A stretch of DNA of 64,000 bases, taken from positions 47,324 through 111,323 of the forward strand of contig NZ_DS999541.1 in the NCBI RefSeq assembly GCF_000159015.1, given 5' to 3'. This stretch comes from Gleimia coleocanis DSM 15436 (GTDB lineage: Bacteria; Actinomycetota; Actinomycetes; Actinomycetales; Actinomycetaceae). A program made the translations under genes and the position numbers. Positions within the stretch are counted from its first letter, which is position 1; the number at the start of each line of letters is the position of its first letter. Under the pieces are notes generated by a model that was not told where the DNA came from, did not search any database, and was given only the letters and a program-made list of their open reading frames with translations. Positions 45,229 to 54,897 of this stretch are shown piece by piece.

Positions 45229-46161
45229 TCAGTCAGCCAGATGCTGCCACAGAGCAGTAGACAGGTAGCGTTCACCAGTGTCAGGCAAAATCACTACGAT
45301 CGTCTTACCCTCATTCTCAGGGCGGGATGCTACCTGATTCGCTCCCCACAGAGCCGCTCCAGCGGAAATACCTACCAACAGACCTTCTTCAGCAGCTGCG
45401 CGTCGCGCAAACTCCATAGCTCCATCAGTAGGGACTGGAATAATCTCATCTAAAATCTCACGATTCAAGTTATCAGGTACAAAGTTCGCCCCAATGCCCT
45501 GAATACCGTGTGGTCCAGCAGTACCCTCTGTAAGCAACGGGGAATCAGCTGGTTCTAAAGCTACCACCTGCAGGCTAGGATTCTTAGCCTTTAACGTGGC
45601 AGCAGTACCAGAAATAGTGCCGCCAGTGCCTACACCAGCAACCAGAATATCAACCTGACCATCAGTATCATTCCAGATTTCTTCACCCGTATTTGCAACG
45701 TGAGTTGCCGGGTTAGCTGGATTCTTAAACTGGGACGCCAGCACGGCGCCCTCGCGAGAAGCCACCAACTCTTCAGCAGCCGCAACCGCACCCGCCATGC
45801 CCAGCTTTGGATCAGTCAAAATCAACTCCGCACCGAAAGCGCGCATTAACAAACGGCGTTCCACACTCATAGAAGAAGGCATGGAAATAACCACTTTATA
45901 ACCGCGGGCTGCACCAACCATCGCCAGCGCAACACCAGTATTGCCAGAAGTTGCTTCCACCAGAGTGCCACCAGCAGGAAGTAAACCAGAAGCTTCAGCC
46001 GCATCAACAATCGCTACGGCAATACGGTCCTTCACCGAAGAAGCTGGGTTAAATGACTCTACTTTAGCCAGGACAGTAGCCTGTTGAGAGGTAACACGGT
46101 TAATGCGTACTAGGGGCGTATGTCCAATGGTTTCGGTGATGTTATTAGCGATATTCGCCAT
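45229..46161 (-). CDS. cysK: cysteine synthase A
   Basis: CysK replaces the acetyl group of O-acetylserine with sulfide. PLP is held by Lys44 in NPASSVKDRI. EATSGNTGVALAMVGAARGY and the GVGTGGTISG phosphate loop are canonical. I start at ATG 46161, with TGGAGGA 5 bases upstream; this gives 310 residues. It precedes cysE in a two-gene operon and follows a YigZ-type gene by 16 bases. A dispersed-word copy coding for Glu-Gly lies at 45747. Confidence 0.96.
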   Translation of the reverse strand: MANIANNITETIGHTPLVRINRVTSQQATVLAKVESFNPASSVKDRIAVAIVDAAEASGLLPAGGTLVEATSGNTGVALAMVGAARGYKVVISMPSSMSVERRLLMRAFGAELILTDPKLGMAGAVAAAEELVASREGAVLASQFKNPANPATHVANTGEEIWNDTDGQVDILVAGVGTGGTISGTAATLKAKNPSLQVVALEPADSPLLTEGTAGPHGIQGIGANFVPDNLNREILDEIIPVPTDGAMEFARRAAAEEGLLVGISAGAALWGANQVASRPENEGKTIVVILPDTGERYLSTALWQHLAD

Positions 46162-46177
46162 CAGTCCTCCAAGAAGA

Positions 46178-46816
46178 TTAGTTTTTCGCTGGAATAGCGA
46201 CGGTAGTGGAAGAGAGTTCAATAGGCGTCACTAAGCCTGTAGTAATAGAACCCACCAGGGCATGAAAAGATTCCACATTTTCAGGTGGGATAGCGCACAT
46301 AATGTTTGCGGTTTCGGTGTATTCAATACCAGTTACGTTGATTCCCCGTGTCCGCAAATCAGCTTCAATCCGCCCAGCCGTAGCATGCGGGCAGGGTAAA
46401 CACCATTGCGTCATCGGTACTAGCTCAACGATTTCAGCAAGATTCAAAGCTTCCGAAACGCTGGTTGAGTAAGCGCGTACCAGGCCGCCTGCTCCCAGCA
46501 GGATGCCACCAAAATAGCGAGTGGTTACTGCCGTGACATTTACTAGTTGATTACGTAAGAAAACTTCAAGCATCGGCATGCCCGCAGTTCCCGAGGGCTC
46601 GCCATCATCATTAGAATGTCCGATTTCATTTAAGCCTTCGGGTTTAACTACGAAAGCTGAGCAGTTGTGGCGCGCATCTGGATATTCGTTGCGGACCTGG
46701 GCAATAAGCTCTCGGGCGGCTACTTCGGTCGGAGTATATGCGAGGGTAGTGATAAAGCGTGAACGTAGGATTTCTATTTCATTGCGAATCCAAGTTCCCT
46801 CTTTAATACTTCGCAT
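46178..46816 (-). CDS. YigZ/IMPACT family protein
   Basis: A 212-residue protein of the UPF0029/IMPACT family. The core is FITTLAYTPTEVAARELIAQV, HNCSAFVV, DDGEPSGTAGMPMLEVF and VTRYFGGILLGAGGLVRAYS. Eukaryotic relatives bind GCN1; the bacterial role, possibly in translation or stress, is not settled. It is upstream of cysK on the same strand. A near match to the dispersed word (CCCGAGGGCT, 46592) lies in the conserved GEPSGTAG segment. Confidence 0.9.
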   Translation of the reverse strand: MRSIKEGTWIRNEIEILRSRFITTLAYTPTEVAARELIAQVRNEYPDARHNCSAFVVKPEGLNEIGHSNDDGEPSGTAGMPMLEVFLRNQLVNVTAVTTRYFGGILLGAGGLVRAYSTSVSEALNLAEIVELVPMTQWCLPCPHATAGRIEADLRTRGINVTGIEYTETANIMCAIPPENVESFHALVGSITTGLVTPIELSSTTVAIPAKN

Positions 46817-47029
46817 TTTGCTCCTTATAAACTAACGTGCCTTTCTAATGTTCCCATGGATTTCCTGGTTTCGTAACTTGAACGAAAGGTGATAAACTAG
46901 CTAAGTTGCGTAAACGCGGTAAATATCACAGAGTGTTTTGGCAGTTTTAACTGGCATTTACCAGGGTAAACATGGCAAAGTAATCTGTGGCAAGTTAATT
47001 AATTCTGAGTATGTGAAGGAGTGGCGGCT

Positions 47030-47200
47030 ATGGCAGTGCCAAAACGTAAAATGTCTCGGTCGAACACCCGCACTCGCCGGTCTAGCTGGAAGGCTGAGCT
47101 GACTGAGCTCGTCACCATCCGCGTACAGGGCCGTGAAGTTCGAGTGCCTCGTCGTCTGGCTAAGGCTTACAAGACCGGCGTAGTCTCTATCGAAGGCTGA
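47030..47200 (+). CDS. rpmF: 50S ribosomal protein L32
   Basis: The 56-residue product begins MAVPKRKMSRSNTRTRRSSW and ends TGVVSIEG. It lacks the zinc-binding cysteines found in many L32 proteins, as is normal for this actinobacterial type. GAAGGAG lies upstream of the ATG. It stands alone, with a strong terminator after it. L32 is a late-assembly protein near the peptidyl transferase centre. The sequence is fully intact. Confidence 0.95.
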   Translation: MAVPKRKMSRSNTRTRRSSWKAELTELVTIRVQGREVRVPRRLAKAYKTGVVSIEG

Positions 47201-47216
47201 TATTAAACGTCTTATG

Positions 47217-47260
47217 AAAGAGGCGATCCCGTAAGGGGTCGCCTCTTTTGTATTTTTGTT
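47217..47260 (+). terminator. rpmF terminator
   Basis: A 14-bp stem (47217-47230 with 47235-47248, one G-U pair) on a GTAA loop is followed by TTTGTATTTTTG. Confidence 0.9.
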
Positions 47261-47323
47261 CCAGCAGGTACGAAATGCAGATAAAGGGGTTTCGAATCAG
47301 TAAACAAAATCCTATAAAAGTAA

Positions 47324-47353
47324 AACGGCGGAGTCTTGCAAGACCCCGCCGTT
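47324..47353 (-). terminator. terminator of the tRNA-Arg gene
   Basis: A 14-bp stem (47324-47337 with 47340-47353, one G-U pair) ends in a T-rich run on the minus strand, directly after the tRNA CCA end. Confidence 0.85.
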
Positions 47354-47355
47354 AA

Positions 47356-47431
47356 TGGCACCCCCGACAGGATTCGAACCTGCGACCAAGTGCTTAGAAG
47401 GCACCTGCTCTATCCACTGAGCTACGGAGGC
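47356..47431 (-). tRNA. tRNA-Arg(TCT) with encoded CCA
   Basis: Minus-strand cloverleaf beginning GCCTCCGTAGCTCAGTGGAT. The anticodon loop CTTCTAA gives anticodon TCT, reading AGA. The T-loop is TTCGAAT. The acceptor stem has G-U pairs at positions 1 and 4. The 3' CCA is encoded, unlike in the tRNA-Lys pair. Confidence 0.95.
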
Positions 47432-47443
47432 AACACCCTAAAT

Positions 47444-48721
47444 TTACACCAGCAGTCTGAAAATCTCAGAATCAGGCGAAATCTGCTCAACGTGCAGTGG
47501 AGAAGCAGCCATCCGACGACGAAGCGCCAAAAGATCTTCAGGATGCACAATATCGATGCCTACTAACGCTGGACCGGTATCGCGGTTATTCTTCTTCGTG
47601 TATTCAAAGTGCACAATATCTTGATCTGGTGCAAGAACATCTTCCAAGAAAGTCCGCAGAGCCCCTGGCTCCTGACTGAAAGTTACCAGGAAGTAGTGGC
47701 GCAACCCCTCATGGCGCAGTGAGCGTTCCTGTACTTCTGCGTAACGGGACAGGTCATTATTACCGCCGGACACAATACCGATGACCGGGCCGTTAGGAAT
47801 GTGGGGCAGGTAGCGGCGAATTGCTGCCGCTGCTAGTGCTCCCGCAGGTTCAGCGATAATACCCTCAGAGTGGTATAAAGCGAGCATTTCAGAACACACA
47901 GCGCCCTCAGGAACCACCACAATCTCATCCAGCAAATCCCGCAGCAGCGGGAATGGAGTGTCGCCAACGCGACCAACTGCCGTGCCATCTACAAAGGAAT
48001 CTGAAACTTCCAAAGAAACTGGGGTACCCGCCTTTAAAGCTGCTGCGGAAGAAGCTGCGCCCGCTGGCTCAACGCCGATAACCTTAATTTCTGGGTGTTT
48101 TGTCTTAATCCATACGGCAATGCCTGCTGCTAAGCCGCCACCGCCAATTGGCACCACCACGGTATCAGTGCCTGCTGGAAGCTGCTTGGAAATTTCATAG
48201 GCAACCGTGCCTTGCCCAGCGATAGTCAAAGGATCATCGTAGGGAGGTACGAAAACGAGGTTTTCTGCGCGCGCACACTCTTGCGCTACCGCGTTAGCCT
48301 GATCGAAGCTACCATTCACAATGACTTGTTCAACCCAGTCTCCACCAATGGTCTTAATCCGGTCACGCTTCTGTCGGGGAGTATTAGAAGGCAGGAAGAT
48401 TTTGCCTTTAATCTGCAAGGCTGCACAAGCGTAAGCTACGCCTTGTGCGTGGTTACCTGCGGAAGCACATGCTACGCCACGGGATTTTTCTGCTTCCGTG
48501 AGGGAAGCGATTTTATTGTAGGCACCACGTACTTTAAAAGACCGGCAGAGTTGAATGTCTTCTCGTTTGAGGTAAACGGGTACACCAACTTCTGCGGTGA
48601 GACGGTCAGAAAACTCCAGGGCAGTTTCGCGTGCCACGCCGTTTAAACGCTGGGCAGCGACTTCTACGTCGGCTGCGGTTACCGCGTGGTCTGGGGCGGT
48701 TGATTGGGTGTTTACAGTCAT
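47444..48721 (-). CDS. ilvA: threonine ammonia-lyase (threonine dehydratase)
   Basis: IlvA converts threonine to 2-oxobutanoate, the first step to isoleucine. The PLP lysine is Lys63 in [22 protein letters not shown] and [11 protein letters not shown] are the phosphate and cofactor loops. The C-terminal 90 residues form an ACT-like regulatory domain ([22 protein letters not shown]), shorter than the double domain of E. coli IlvA and typical of the 420-residue class. No other ilv gene is nearby. The gene is divergent from orn. Confidence 0.93.
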   Translation of the reverse strand: MTVNTQSTAPDHAVTAADVEVAAQRLNGVARETALEFSDRLTAEVGVPVYLKREDIQLCRSFKVRGAYNKIASLTEAEKSRGVACASAGNHAQGVAYACAALQIKGKIFLPSNTPRQKRDRIKTIGGDWVEQVIVNGSFDQANAVAQECARAENLVFVPPYDDPLTIAGQGTVAYEISKQLPAGTDTVVVPIGGGGLAAGIAVWIKTKHPEIKVIGVEPAGAASSAAALKAGTPVSLEVSDSFVDGTAVGRVGDTPFPLLRDLLDEIVVVPEGAVCSEMLALYHSEGIIAEPAGALAAAAIRRYLPHIPNGPVIGIVSGGNNDLSRYAEVQERSLRHEGLRHYFLVTFSQEPGALRTFLEDVLAPDQDIVHFEYTKKNNRDTGPALVGIDIVHPEDLLALRRRMAASPLHVEQISPDSEIFRLLV

Positions 48722-48801
48722 GGGAAATATTTTATCGCTGTTTGCAATGGCGTGGGAAAGTCCACTTACTGGTGAGACGTAAAACCCGTAGAATTGAGGG
48801 T

Positions 48802-49425
48802 ATGACGATTAACTATCCTGCACGTCCACTGGTGTGGATTGACTGTGAAATGACTGGCTTGGACGTTGAGAAAGACGCTTTAGTTGAGGTAGCGGTGGTC
48901 GTTACCGATGAGGAACTGAATCTTTTGGATCCGGGCATTGATTTGTTGATTAAGCCAAGTGCGGAAGCTTTGGCGAACATGAACGATTTTGTGCGTAATA
49001 TGCATACAACTTCTGGGTTGTTGGATGACTTGGAGAATGGTATTTCTCTAGCGGAGGCAGAGGAACGGGTACTGGCGTACGTTAAAAAGTTTGTGCCGCA
49101 GGCTAAGCGGGGGCTGTTGGCGGGTAATTCCATTGGCACGGATAAGATGTTTTTGGAACGATATATGCCACGTCTAATGGGGCATTTACATTACCGTGTG
49201 GTGGATGTGTCCTCTATTAAAGAATTGGCGAAGCGTTGGTATCATCGCGTTTTCGAAGAAGCTCCTGAGAAGAACGGTGGGCATCGCGCATTGGCTGATA
49301 TTTTAGAGTCCATTCAGGAGTTGATTTACTACCGTAAGATGCTTTTCCCCGCGGGGGAGGGACCGTCTCGGGCGGAATGTCGCGAAGGGGCTGCTGAAGT
49401 AAAGCGTCTTGGCATTACCGACTGA
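48802..49425 (+). CDS. orn: oligoribonuclease
   Basis: Orn degrades 2-5-mer RNAs and pGpG to mononucleotides. The DEDDh motifs begin [26 protein letters not shown], with [15 protein letters not shown] and [11 protein letters not shown] following. I place the start at ATG 48802, which gives the usual 207 residues; upstream frame residues do not match the family. The GAGGG just before the ATG is closer than ideal. A strong terminator follows. Confidence 0.94.
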   Translation: MTINYPARPLVWIDCEMTGLDVEKDALVEVAVVVTDEELNLLDPGIDLLIKPSAEALANMNDFVRNMHTTSGLLDDLENGISLAEAEERVLAYVKKFVPQAKRGLLAGNSIGTDKMFLERYMPRLMGHLHYRVVDVSSIKELAKRWYHRVFEEAPEKNGGHRALADILESIQELIYYRKMLFPAGEGPSRAECREGAAEVKRLGITD

Positions 49426-49437
49426 TTTTGAAATTTT

Positions 49438-49473
49438 CCGGTTACGAGTTTTCGTAACCGGATTTTTCTTTTT
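49438..49473 (+). terminator. orn terminator
   Basis: CCGGTTACGA (49438-49447) pairs with TCGTAACCGG (49452-49461), followed by ATTTTTCTTTTT and then a dispersed-word copy at 49474. Confidence 0.92.
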
Positions 49474-49687
49474 CGAGGGCGGTGGGTGATAGCTAAAAAG
49501 CCCATGGGAATCCCTATTGCAATTCGAAGTCTGGGGCTCCTGTGGGAGGTGTGTACACAGGGGGTTTATTCAACTTAGGTTATCCACAGGTTTTTTAGTC
49601 GGGGAGTGAAACTTACCTTACTTGCTCTCAAAATGGCTGTTAACCGGAACAAAGTTTCCGCAGAAAACAACTATTTTGTGAGGAATC

Positions 49688-51250
49688 ATGAGAAGTAAAC
49701 AATCGAAGCTATCGTGGCGTAAACGCCTGCTGGCAGGCTCAGCCTTTCTATTCGCTTTGGCTACCCCAATTGGAGCATATGCAACTCCTTACGTCTATCA
49801 AACCTCGAATCCTGTTTATCTGTCTGTAGCGACAACAGGAAATATGATTGGGGTTTGTAACGGTGATCGGCAGGGACTTGCTGGTGAAGCTGCTGGTGCA
49901 ATCGAAACCACTATTGTGTCCTACCCAGTGGGGACTACTATCGCGCGGAATCGGCAGACCATGACAGGTTTTGAAGATTTAACAAATGTTATTTCCGCAG
50001 AAAACACCTATCCGCTGGCGGCTTTATTCTACTTTTACCGTGACTTAGTTACGCAAGATACCTTGCATGAACAGTCATTTTCTTGGGCGGTACAACATTA
50101 TTTAGAGACCTTTGGGCGCATGCATAATCTGGTTCCAGAAGATGGTGGTGTCTTAACTGAACAGATGCTGGCAAAAGCAGAAAAATTTGCGGGTCCCTAC
50201 AGTATTCCGTTAGAGCTTTCTGGAGAAGGACGGGAACTGCAGCTAAGTGGTGTGGGAGTGCAAACCGCGTCTCAAATCTGGTTCCCTGGATTGCAACTGA
50301 GCTTAGAAGTAAATGGACCAGCGACTTTTGCTGATGGTTCAACCCAGCTAACTTTAGCTTCTTCAGATTCTGCCCAAAATTTGGCGCTAAAAGCTCATGG
50401 TACGGGAGAAATTACGGTAACTGTGACTGCTATTGGCTTACCCGCAGATACTGTTGAAATTTATGAACTGCAAAAATATCAGGACCTAATCACAGTTCCA
50501 GCAGTGACTAGTAGCCTTACTAAAACTATTTCTCACCGAGCAGATATTGCAAAAGTGGATTTCGAGTTCACTACGCAGGTAGCAAAACCTACTGTCAAAG
50601 TTGGTGAGCCAGCAACCGACAAAATCACGGTAACTGCCCAAACTTGGCCAACAGATTTAGATAAACACCCATTGCTGGTCAACCTGGAAGCCCAACTGTA
50701 TGGTCCATTTGCGCAAAAGCCTAACTTATCAACACGGCCCCCGCAGGGGCTAACACCAGTTGTAACCCAGTTACTCACGATTGCCGGACCCGGAGAGTAC
50801 ACGACTGACGTAACAAAAATGCCACGCGAACTGGAACCTGGCTTCTACACCTGGGTAGTGTCTGCACGGCAAGAACTGCAGATTGAACCCACAGTTTTAG
50901 CTAAAGACCACACGCATGAGTTCGGGTTAGAAACTGAAACCTTTGAAGTGGAAAAGCCGCTGGCGTCGCCGACGCCTAACGGTCCAGGGACTACACCCGA
51001 ACCACCGCAGAAACCTGAACCACCTAAAACACCTGAACCACCGAAAGTTCAAATGCCTCCCAAACCAGCTGAGCCGCCGGTAGCATCTACACCACCAAAC
51101 GCGTCAACTGTCAGCACTCAACAACTACCACCGGCGAAAACCACTCGCCGCTTAGCTGAAACTGGTCCATTAGACCTCTTACCCCTCACAATCTCAGCCT
51201 TCAGCTTTGGCGTGGGGATGCTACTCATCCGTCCTCGGAAAGAAAACTAA
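49688..51250 (+). CDS. LAETG-anchored cell-surface protein
   Basis: A signal peptide (about residues 1-33) leads into a long beta-rich ectodomain. Residues about 285-420 resemble isopeptide/VaFE-type surface repeats of actinobacteria (VGEPATDKITVTAQTWP, LEAQLYGPF, GPGEYTTDV, GFYTWVVSAR). A proline-rich stalk with PEPPKTPEPPK repeats follows (about 430-490). The end is the sorting signal LAETG, a hydrophobic helix and RPRKEN, so a sortase should attach it to peptidoglycan. LAxTG is the preferred signal of class E sortases. No sortase gene is nearby. The ligand is unknown; an adhesin is plausible. Confidence 0.85.
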   Translation: MRSKQSKLSWRKRLLAGSAFLFALATPIGAYATPYVYQTSNPVYLSVATTGNMIGVCNGDRQGLAGEAAGAIETTIVSYPVGTTIARNRQTMTGFEDLTNVISAENTYPLAALFYFYRDLVTQDTLHEQSFSWAVQHYLETFGRMHNLVPEDGGVLTEQMLAKAEKFAGPYSIPLELSGEGRELQLSGVGVQTASQIWFPGLQLSLEVNGPATFADGSTQLTLASSDSAQNLALKAHGTGEITVTVTAIGLPADTVEIYELQKYQDLITVPAVTSSLTKTISHRADIAKVDFEFTTQVAKPTVKVGEPATDKITVTAQTWPTDLDKHPLLVNLEAQLYGPFAQKPNLSTRPPQGLTPVVTQLLTIAGPGEYTTDVTKMPRELEPGFYTWVVSARQELQIEPTVLAKDHTHEFGLETETFEVEKPLASPTPNGPGTTPEPPQKPEPPKTPEPPKVQMPPKPAEPPVASTPPNASTVSTQQLPPAKTTRRLAETGPLDLLPLTISAFSFGVGMLLIRPRKEN

Positions 51251-51275
51251 CTAAAAACAAATGAAAGGAAGAACC

Positions 51276-51914
51276 ATGAGTAACGGATCTTGGGAAACCG
51301 AACTAAAACCCACAACCCAAACCACAGAACGCGCAGTTACCCCAGTTGGTAAAGTCCGCCAGATTCACACGGACACCATTAACGTAAACCTACGCGGGCG
51401 CGTCGGAACAAGTATTGAACTTATGCAATACGCCTCCGGTCACGTCAGTGCTAAATTTCGCCTTGCCGTACCAAAGAAAGGCCGCGATGAACTAAACCAA
51501 TGGCATGACTTAGGAGCCACTTGGTATTCCGTGCGCATGTGGGGAAAACTTGCTGACAACGCACAACGTTCCCTGCGCAAAGGCGACCCTGTGTACGTTT
51601 CAGGACGCCTGGAAGTAAACGAATGGCAAAAAGAAAACGGGCAACACGGTGTAGAACTACTTATTGTCGCCAACGCTGTAGGTCACGACTTAAACCAGGG
51701 GATTAGCGCATTCGGAAGAATGCAAACCCCTGAACAAGCTGCCGAACAAACCTTGGCTGAGAACCAAGGAACTACACAAACCGCCACGGAAACAACGGAA
51801 AGTGTGTCTCTTCAGGTTCCCGTCTCAGCAGAGGTAGCGGCCATGGAAGCCAAAGAAAATCCAAGTATTGAGGAGGTATTCAACGTAGGGGAAAATGAAT
51901 CAGCGTTAATTTGA
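51276..51914 (+). CDS. ssb: single-stranded DNA-binding protein
   Basis: The OB fold covers about residues 32-140, with VNLRGRVGTSIELMQYASGHVSAKFRLAVP, WYSVRMWGKLADNAQRSLRKGDPVYVSGRLEVNEWQ. A 30-residue N-terminal extension precedes it. The C-terminal tail lacks the DDDIPF tip that recruits partners to canonical SSB, so this is probably the second, accessory SSB of actinobacteria, which in others has roles outside replication such as in recombination or competence. I start at ATG 51276, with AAAGGAAG upstream. It lies between the surface protein gene and ettA. Confidence 0.85.
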   Translation: MSNGSWETELKPTTQTTERAVTPVGKVRQIHTDTINVNLRGRVGTSIELMQYASGHVSAKFRLAVPKKGRDELNQWHDLGATWYSVRMWGKLADNAQRSLRKGDPVYVSGRLEVNEWQKENGQHGVELLIVANAVGHDLNQGISAFGRMQTPEQAAEQTLAENQGTTQTATETTESVSLQVPVSAEVAAMEAKENPSIEEVFNVGENESALI

Positions 51915-51922
51915 AAATAACG

Positions 51923-51964
51923 TCTGCCCGGCGGGTGAGGGTACTGCTTATCTCGCCGGGCAGA
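51923..51964 (+). terminator. hairpin after ssb
   Basis: TCTGCCCGGCG (51923-51933) pairs perfectly with 51954-51964 around a 20-base loop. The T-tract is weak. Confidence 0.65.
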
Positions 51965-52125
51965 TTACTGCGACATAGCGCATAGCCAGATACCGTCAAG
52001 TATGGTCGCTTGAAAATGAAAAGCCCACTAAAATAGAAAATGACACTGAATTTCTTTACACAAAGCCAAAAGTGAATCACACTGCGGGTAAGTAAAGAAA
52101 CACTAATCGTAAGTTGAAGGTAAAA

Positions 52126-53808
52126 GTGGCTGAATACATTTACTCAATGGTACGTGCGCGCAAAGCACACGGTGACAAAGTAATTCTGGACGACGTAACC
52201 ATGGCATTCCTGCCAGGCGCAAAAATCGGTATGGTCGGTCCAAACGGTGCAGGTAAGTCCTCCATTCTGAAAATCATGGCAGGACTGGACGAACCATCAA
52301 ACGGTGAAGCACGCCTAACCCCAGGGTACTCCGTAGGTATCCTCATGCAGGAACCACCACTGGATGAAGACAAGACTGTTTTGGAAAACGTTCAGATGGG
52401 TCGTGCTGACCTGGTAGCCAAACTGAAGCGCTACAACGAAATCTCTGAGCTCATGTGTGATCCAGATGCAGACTTTGACGCCCTCATGGAAGAAATGGGT
52501 AAGCTGCAGGACGAAATCGAAGCTGAAAACGGTTGGGACCTGGATTCTCAGCTAGAACAGGCAATGGACGCGCTACGCTGTCCACCACCAGACGCAGACG
52601 TAAAGGTACTTTCCGGTGGTGAACGTCGTCGTGTGGCACTGTGTAAGCTGCTGCTGGAAGCACCAGACCTGTTGCTCCTGGACGAACCTACCAACCACTT
52701 GGATGCAGAATCCGTACTATGGCTGGAACAGCACCTGGCTAACTACCCAGGCGCAGTTATTGCAGTCACCCACGACCGTTACTTCCTGGACCACGTAGCA
52801 AACTGGATTGCAGAAGTTGACCGCGGTCGCCTCTACCCATACGAAGGTAACTACACCACCTACCTGGAAACCAAGGAAGCTCGTCTGGAAGTACAGGGAA
52901 AGAAAGACGCTAAGCTTGCTAAACGCCTGAAAGACGAACTGGAATGGGTACGTACCAACGCTAAAGGTCGTCAGGCTAAGTCCAAGGCACGTCTAGCACG
53001 CTACGAAGAAATGGCAGCGGAAGCAGAACGCACTCGTAAGCTCGACTTCGAAGAAATCCAGATTCCACCAGGCCCACGTTTGGGAAATGTCGTTATCGAA
53101 GCAAAGGACCTGAAGAAAGGCTTCGGCGACCGCGTCCTCATCGACGGTCTTTCCTTCTCTCTGCCACGTAACGGCATTGTTGGTGTAATCGGTCCAAACG
53201 GCGTTGGCAAGACCACTCTATTTAAGACCATGGTTGGTTTGGAACCACTGGACGGCGGCGACCTGCGCATCGGTGAAACCGTAAAGATTTCCTATGTTGA
53301 CCAGACTCGTGCAGGCATTGATCCTAACAAAACTCTGTGGGAAGTTGTCTCCGACGGATTGGACTACATTGAGGTCGGTAACGTAGAAATGCCTTCCCGC
53401 GCCTACGTTTCCGCATTCGGTTTCAAGGGGCCAGACCAGCAGAAGCCAGCCGGAGTTCTCTCTGGTGGTGAACGTAACCGTTTGAACCTGGCACTAACCT
53501 TGAAGCAGGGTGGTAACCTGTTGCTCCTGGACGAACCTACTAACGACCTCGACGTGGAAACCCTGTCTTCCTTGGAAAATGCTTTGGAAAACTTCCCTGG
53601 ATGTGCAGTGGTCGTTACCCACGACCGTTGGTTCCTCGACCGCGTGGCAACCCACATCCTCGCCTGGGAAGGCGACGATGAAAACCCAGCTAAGTGGTTC
53701 TGGTTCGAAGGTAACTTCGAATCCTATGAAAAGAACAAGGTGGAACGCCTGGGCGTTGAAGCAGCTCGTCCACACCGTGTGACCCACCGTCGCCTCAAGC
53801 GAGACTGA
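52126..53808 (+). CDS. ettA: energy-dependent translational throttle protein EttA
   Basis: EttA is an ABC-F protein that binds the ribosomal E site and gates the first elongation step according to the ATP/ADP ratio. Two ATPase domains are visible: Walker A GPNGAGKSS with LSGGERRRVALCKLLL, and GPNGVGKTT with LSGGERNRLNLALTL. The inter-domain arm is RLKDELEWVRTNAKGRQAKSKARLARYEEM. I start at GTG 52126, since the protein should open with AEYIYSMVRARKAHGDK and GAAGG lies upstream. The length of 560 residues is normal. A perfect hairpin ends the gene. Confidence 0.95.
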   Translation: MAEYIYSMVRARKAHGDKVILDDVTMAFLPGAKIGMVGPNGAGKSSILKIMAGLDEPSNGEARLTPGYSVGILMQEPPLDEDKTVLENVQMGRADLVAKLKRYNEISELMCDPDADFDALMEEMGKLQDEIEAENGWDLDSQLEQAMDALRCPPPDADVKVLSGGERRRVALCKLLLEAPDLLLLDEPTNHLDAESVLWLEQHLANYPGAVIAVTHDRYFLDHVANWIAEVDRGRLYPYEGNYTTYLETKEARLEVQGKKDAKLAKRLKDELEWVRTNAKGRQAKSKARLARYEEMAAEAERTRKLDFEEIQIPPGPRLGNVVIEAKDLKKGFGDRVLIDGLSFSLPRNGIVGVIGPNGVGKTTLFKTMVGLEPLDGGDLRIGETVKISYVDQTRAGIDPNKTLWEVVSDGLDYIEVGNVEMPSRAYVSAFGFKGPDQQKPAGVLSGGERNRLNLALTLKQGGNLLLLDEPTNDLDVETLSSLENALENFPGCAVVVTHDRWFLDRVATHILAWEGDDENPAKWFWFEGNFESYEKNKVERLGVEAARPHRVTHRRLKRD

Positions 53809-53817
53809 GCTTAAACA

Positions 53818-53855
53818 CTTAGGGCTCCCTTTACAAGCGTAAAGGGAGCCCTAAG
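53818..53855. terminator. terminator between convergent ettA and Mrr-like genes
   Basis: A perfect 17-bp stem (53818-53834 with 53839-53855) with an AAGC loop. It can serve both strands. Confidence 0.75.
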
Positions 53856-53888
53856 CGCATCTAGAGCCTGTTAAAGCACTAGCACATA

Positions 53889-54878
53889 CTAGTCCGCTAA
53901 AGGTACGGGGATATAAACCTTTTTTAAGGGAATCAGACGCTGATACTTATCATCCAAATCCTCGTAATACTTCAAAATTAACTCCACCAACTCAGTTCCG
54001 TTAATTCCTCTAATAATTGGAGTCGCCTCTAAATAGCGGGCAGCTTTTTTCTTGTAATCAGCTAAAGTGACGAAAAGACCATAGTCGCCTTCACGCATTG
54101 CGCCCTTTAACGACTGAATCGTAGCCTCAGTGATATCTCCCTGACCACTCTTGACCTGCACCAGGATTCGCGGAGGCAACTCGTCTTTATAAGCCACGAT
54201 ATCAATCCCCGAATCACCACCTTTTGCAGAAACCGTGGTCCGGTAACCCATCACACGCAGTAAGTCAGCCACGAACTCTTCCAACTCGTAGCCCTTCAAA
54301 TGCTTAGAAAGCTCCTTAAGAATAAAATCCTTCGTACTCTCAACAATCTCCTCAGCAGTAGCCCCAATAGTTTCATCCTCAGTCTCAGCACTAAAAGGCT
54401 TAAAGTTCTTATCGAAAGCAGCTAAGAACTCATCAGCATAGTTCTTCACCAAGAAGAAAGATAAGAAAGACCCAATCTCATACAGAGCACCCTGTGAAAA
54501 AGCCGTCCGCGGCAGCTTATTAACCCACCGAACCTGACGCTGATGAACATACTCTAAGGCAACGTGATCATAAGAATAACCGCCCTCGATAATTCCCAAA
54601 TGAATCAAGCGACTGGTCTTTGAAGGAAAAACTACGAAATCACCCACCTGCGCCTCGTGAATGAAACGATAAAGCATCCCCGCGCTGGTAGGAATCTGCC
54701 CCTTCTTAGCATGTGGATAAATCTGCGCAAAATGAGCTTTAAAAACCTCACGATCATCTGGAAAACCAGATAAATCACCTAACTCGCGCCAACCTAAAGC
54801 AACTACACCTTTTTCAATCAGCAGACGCTCATCCTGTGAATGTAATCCCCAAATCTTTGGTTCATTAGATGCTGTCAT
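53889..54878 (-). CDS. Mrr-like restriction endonuclease with N-terminal PUA/EVE-like region
   Basis: The C-terminal part (about residues 180-290) is an Mrr-type PD-(D/E)xK nuclease: ELEEFVADLLRVMGYRTTVSAKGGDSGIDIVAY, with catalytic Asp, then ILVQVKSGQG with the QxK motif. The N-terminal 110 residues (IWGLHSQDERLLIEKGVVALGW; GDFVVFPSK; HLGIIEGGY) look like a PUA/EVE-like module, which in related nucleases senses modified bases. A type IV restriction role is therefore plausible. I start at ATG 54878, with AAGGAAAG upstream, after tesB. No methyltransferase is nearby. A dispersed-word copy lies at 54581. Confidence 0.82.
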   Translation of the reverse strand: MTASNEPKIWGLHSQDERLLIEKGVVALGWRELGDLSGFPDDREVFKAHFAQIYPHAKKGQIPTSAGMLYRFIHEAQVGDFVVFPSKTSRLIHLGIIEGGYSYDHVALEYVHQRQVRWVNKLPRTAFSQGALYEIGSFLSFFLVKNYADEFLAAFDKNFKPFSAETEDETIGATAEEIVESTKDFILKELSKHLKGYELEEFVADLLRVMGYRTTVSAKGGDSGIDIVAYKDELPPRILVQVKSGQGDITEATIQSLKGAMREGDYGLFVTLADYKKKAARYLEATPIIRGINGTELVELILKYYEDLDDKYQRLIPLKKVYIPVPLAD

Positions 54879-54897
54879 GATTCTTTCCTTAGAACCT

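Noticed and set aside
46592..46601. CCCGAGGGCT in the YigZ gene as another copy of the dispersed word
   Set aside because: The final CG is missing, so it was left out of the count of 31 exact copies.
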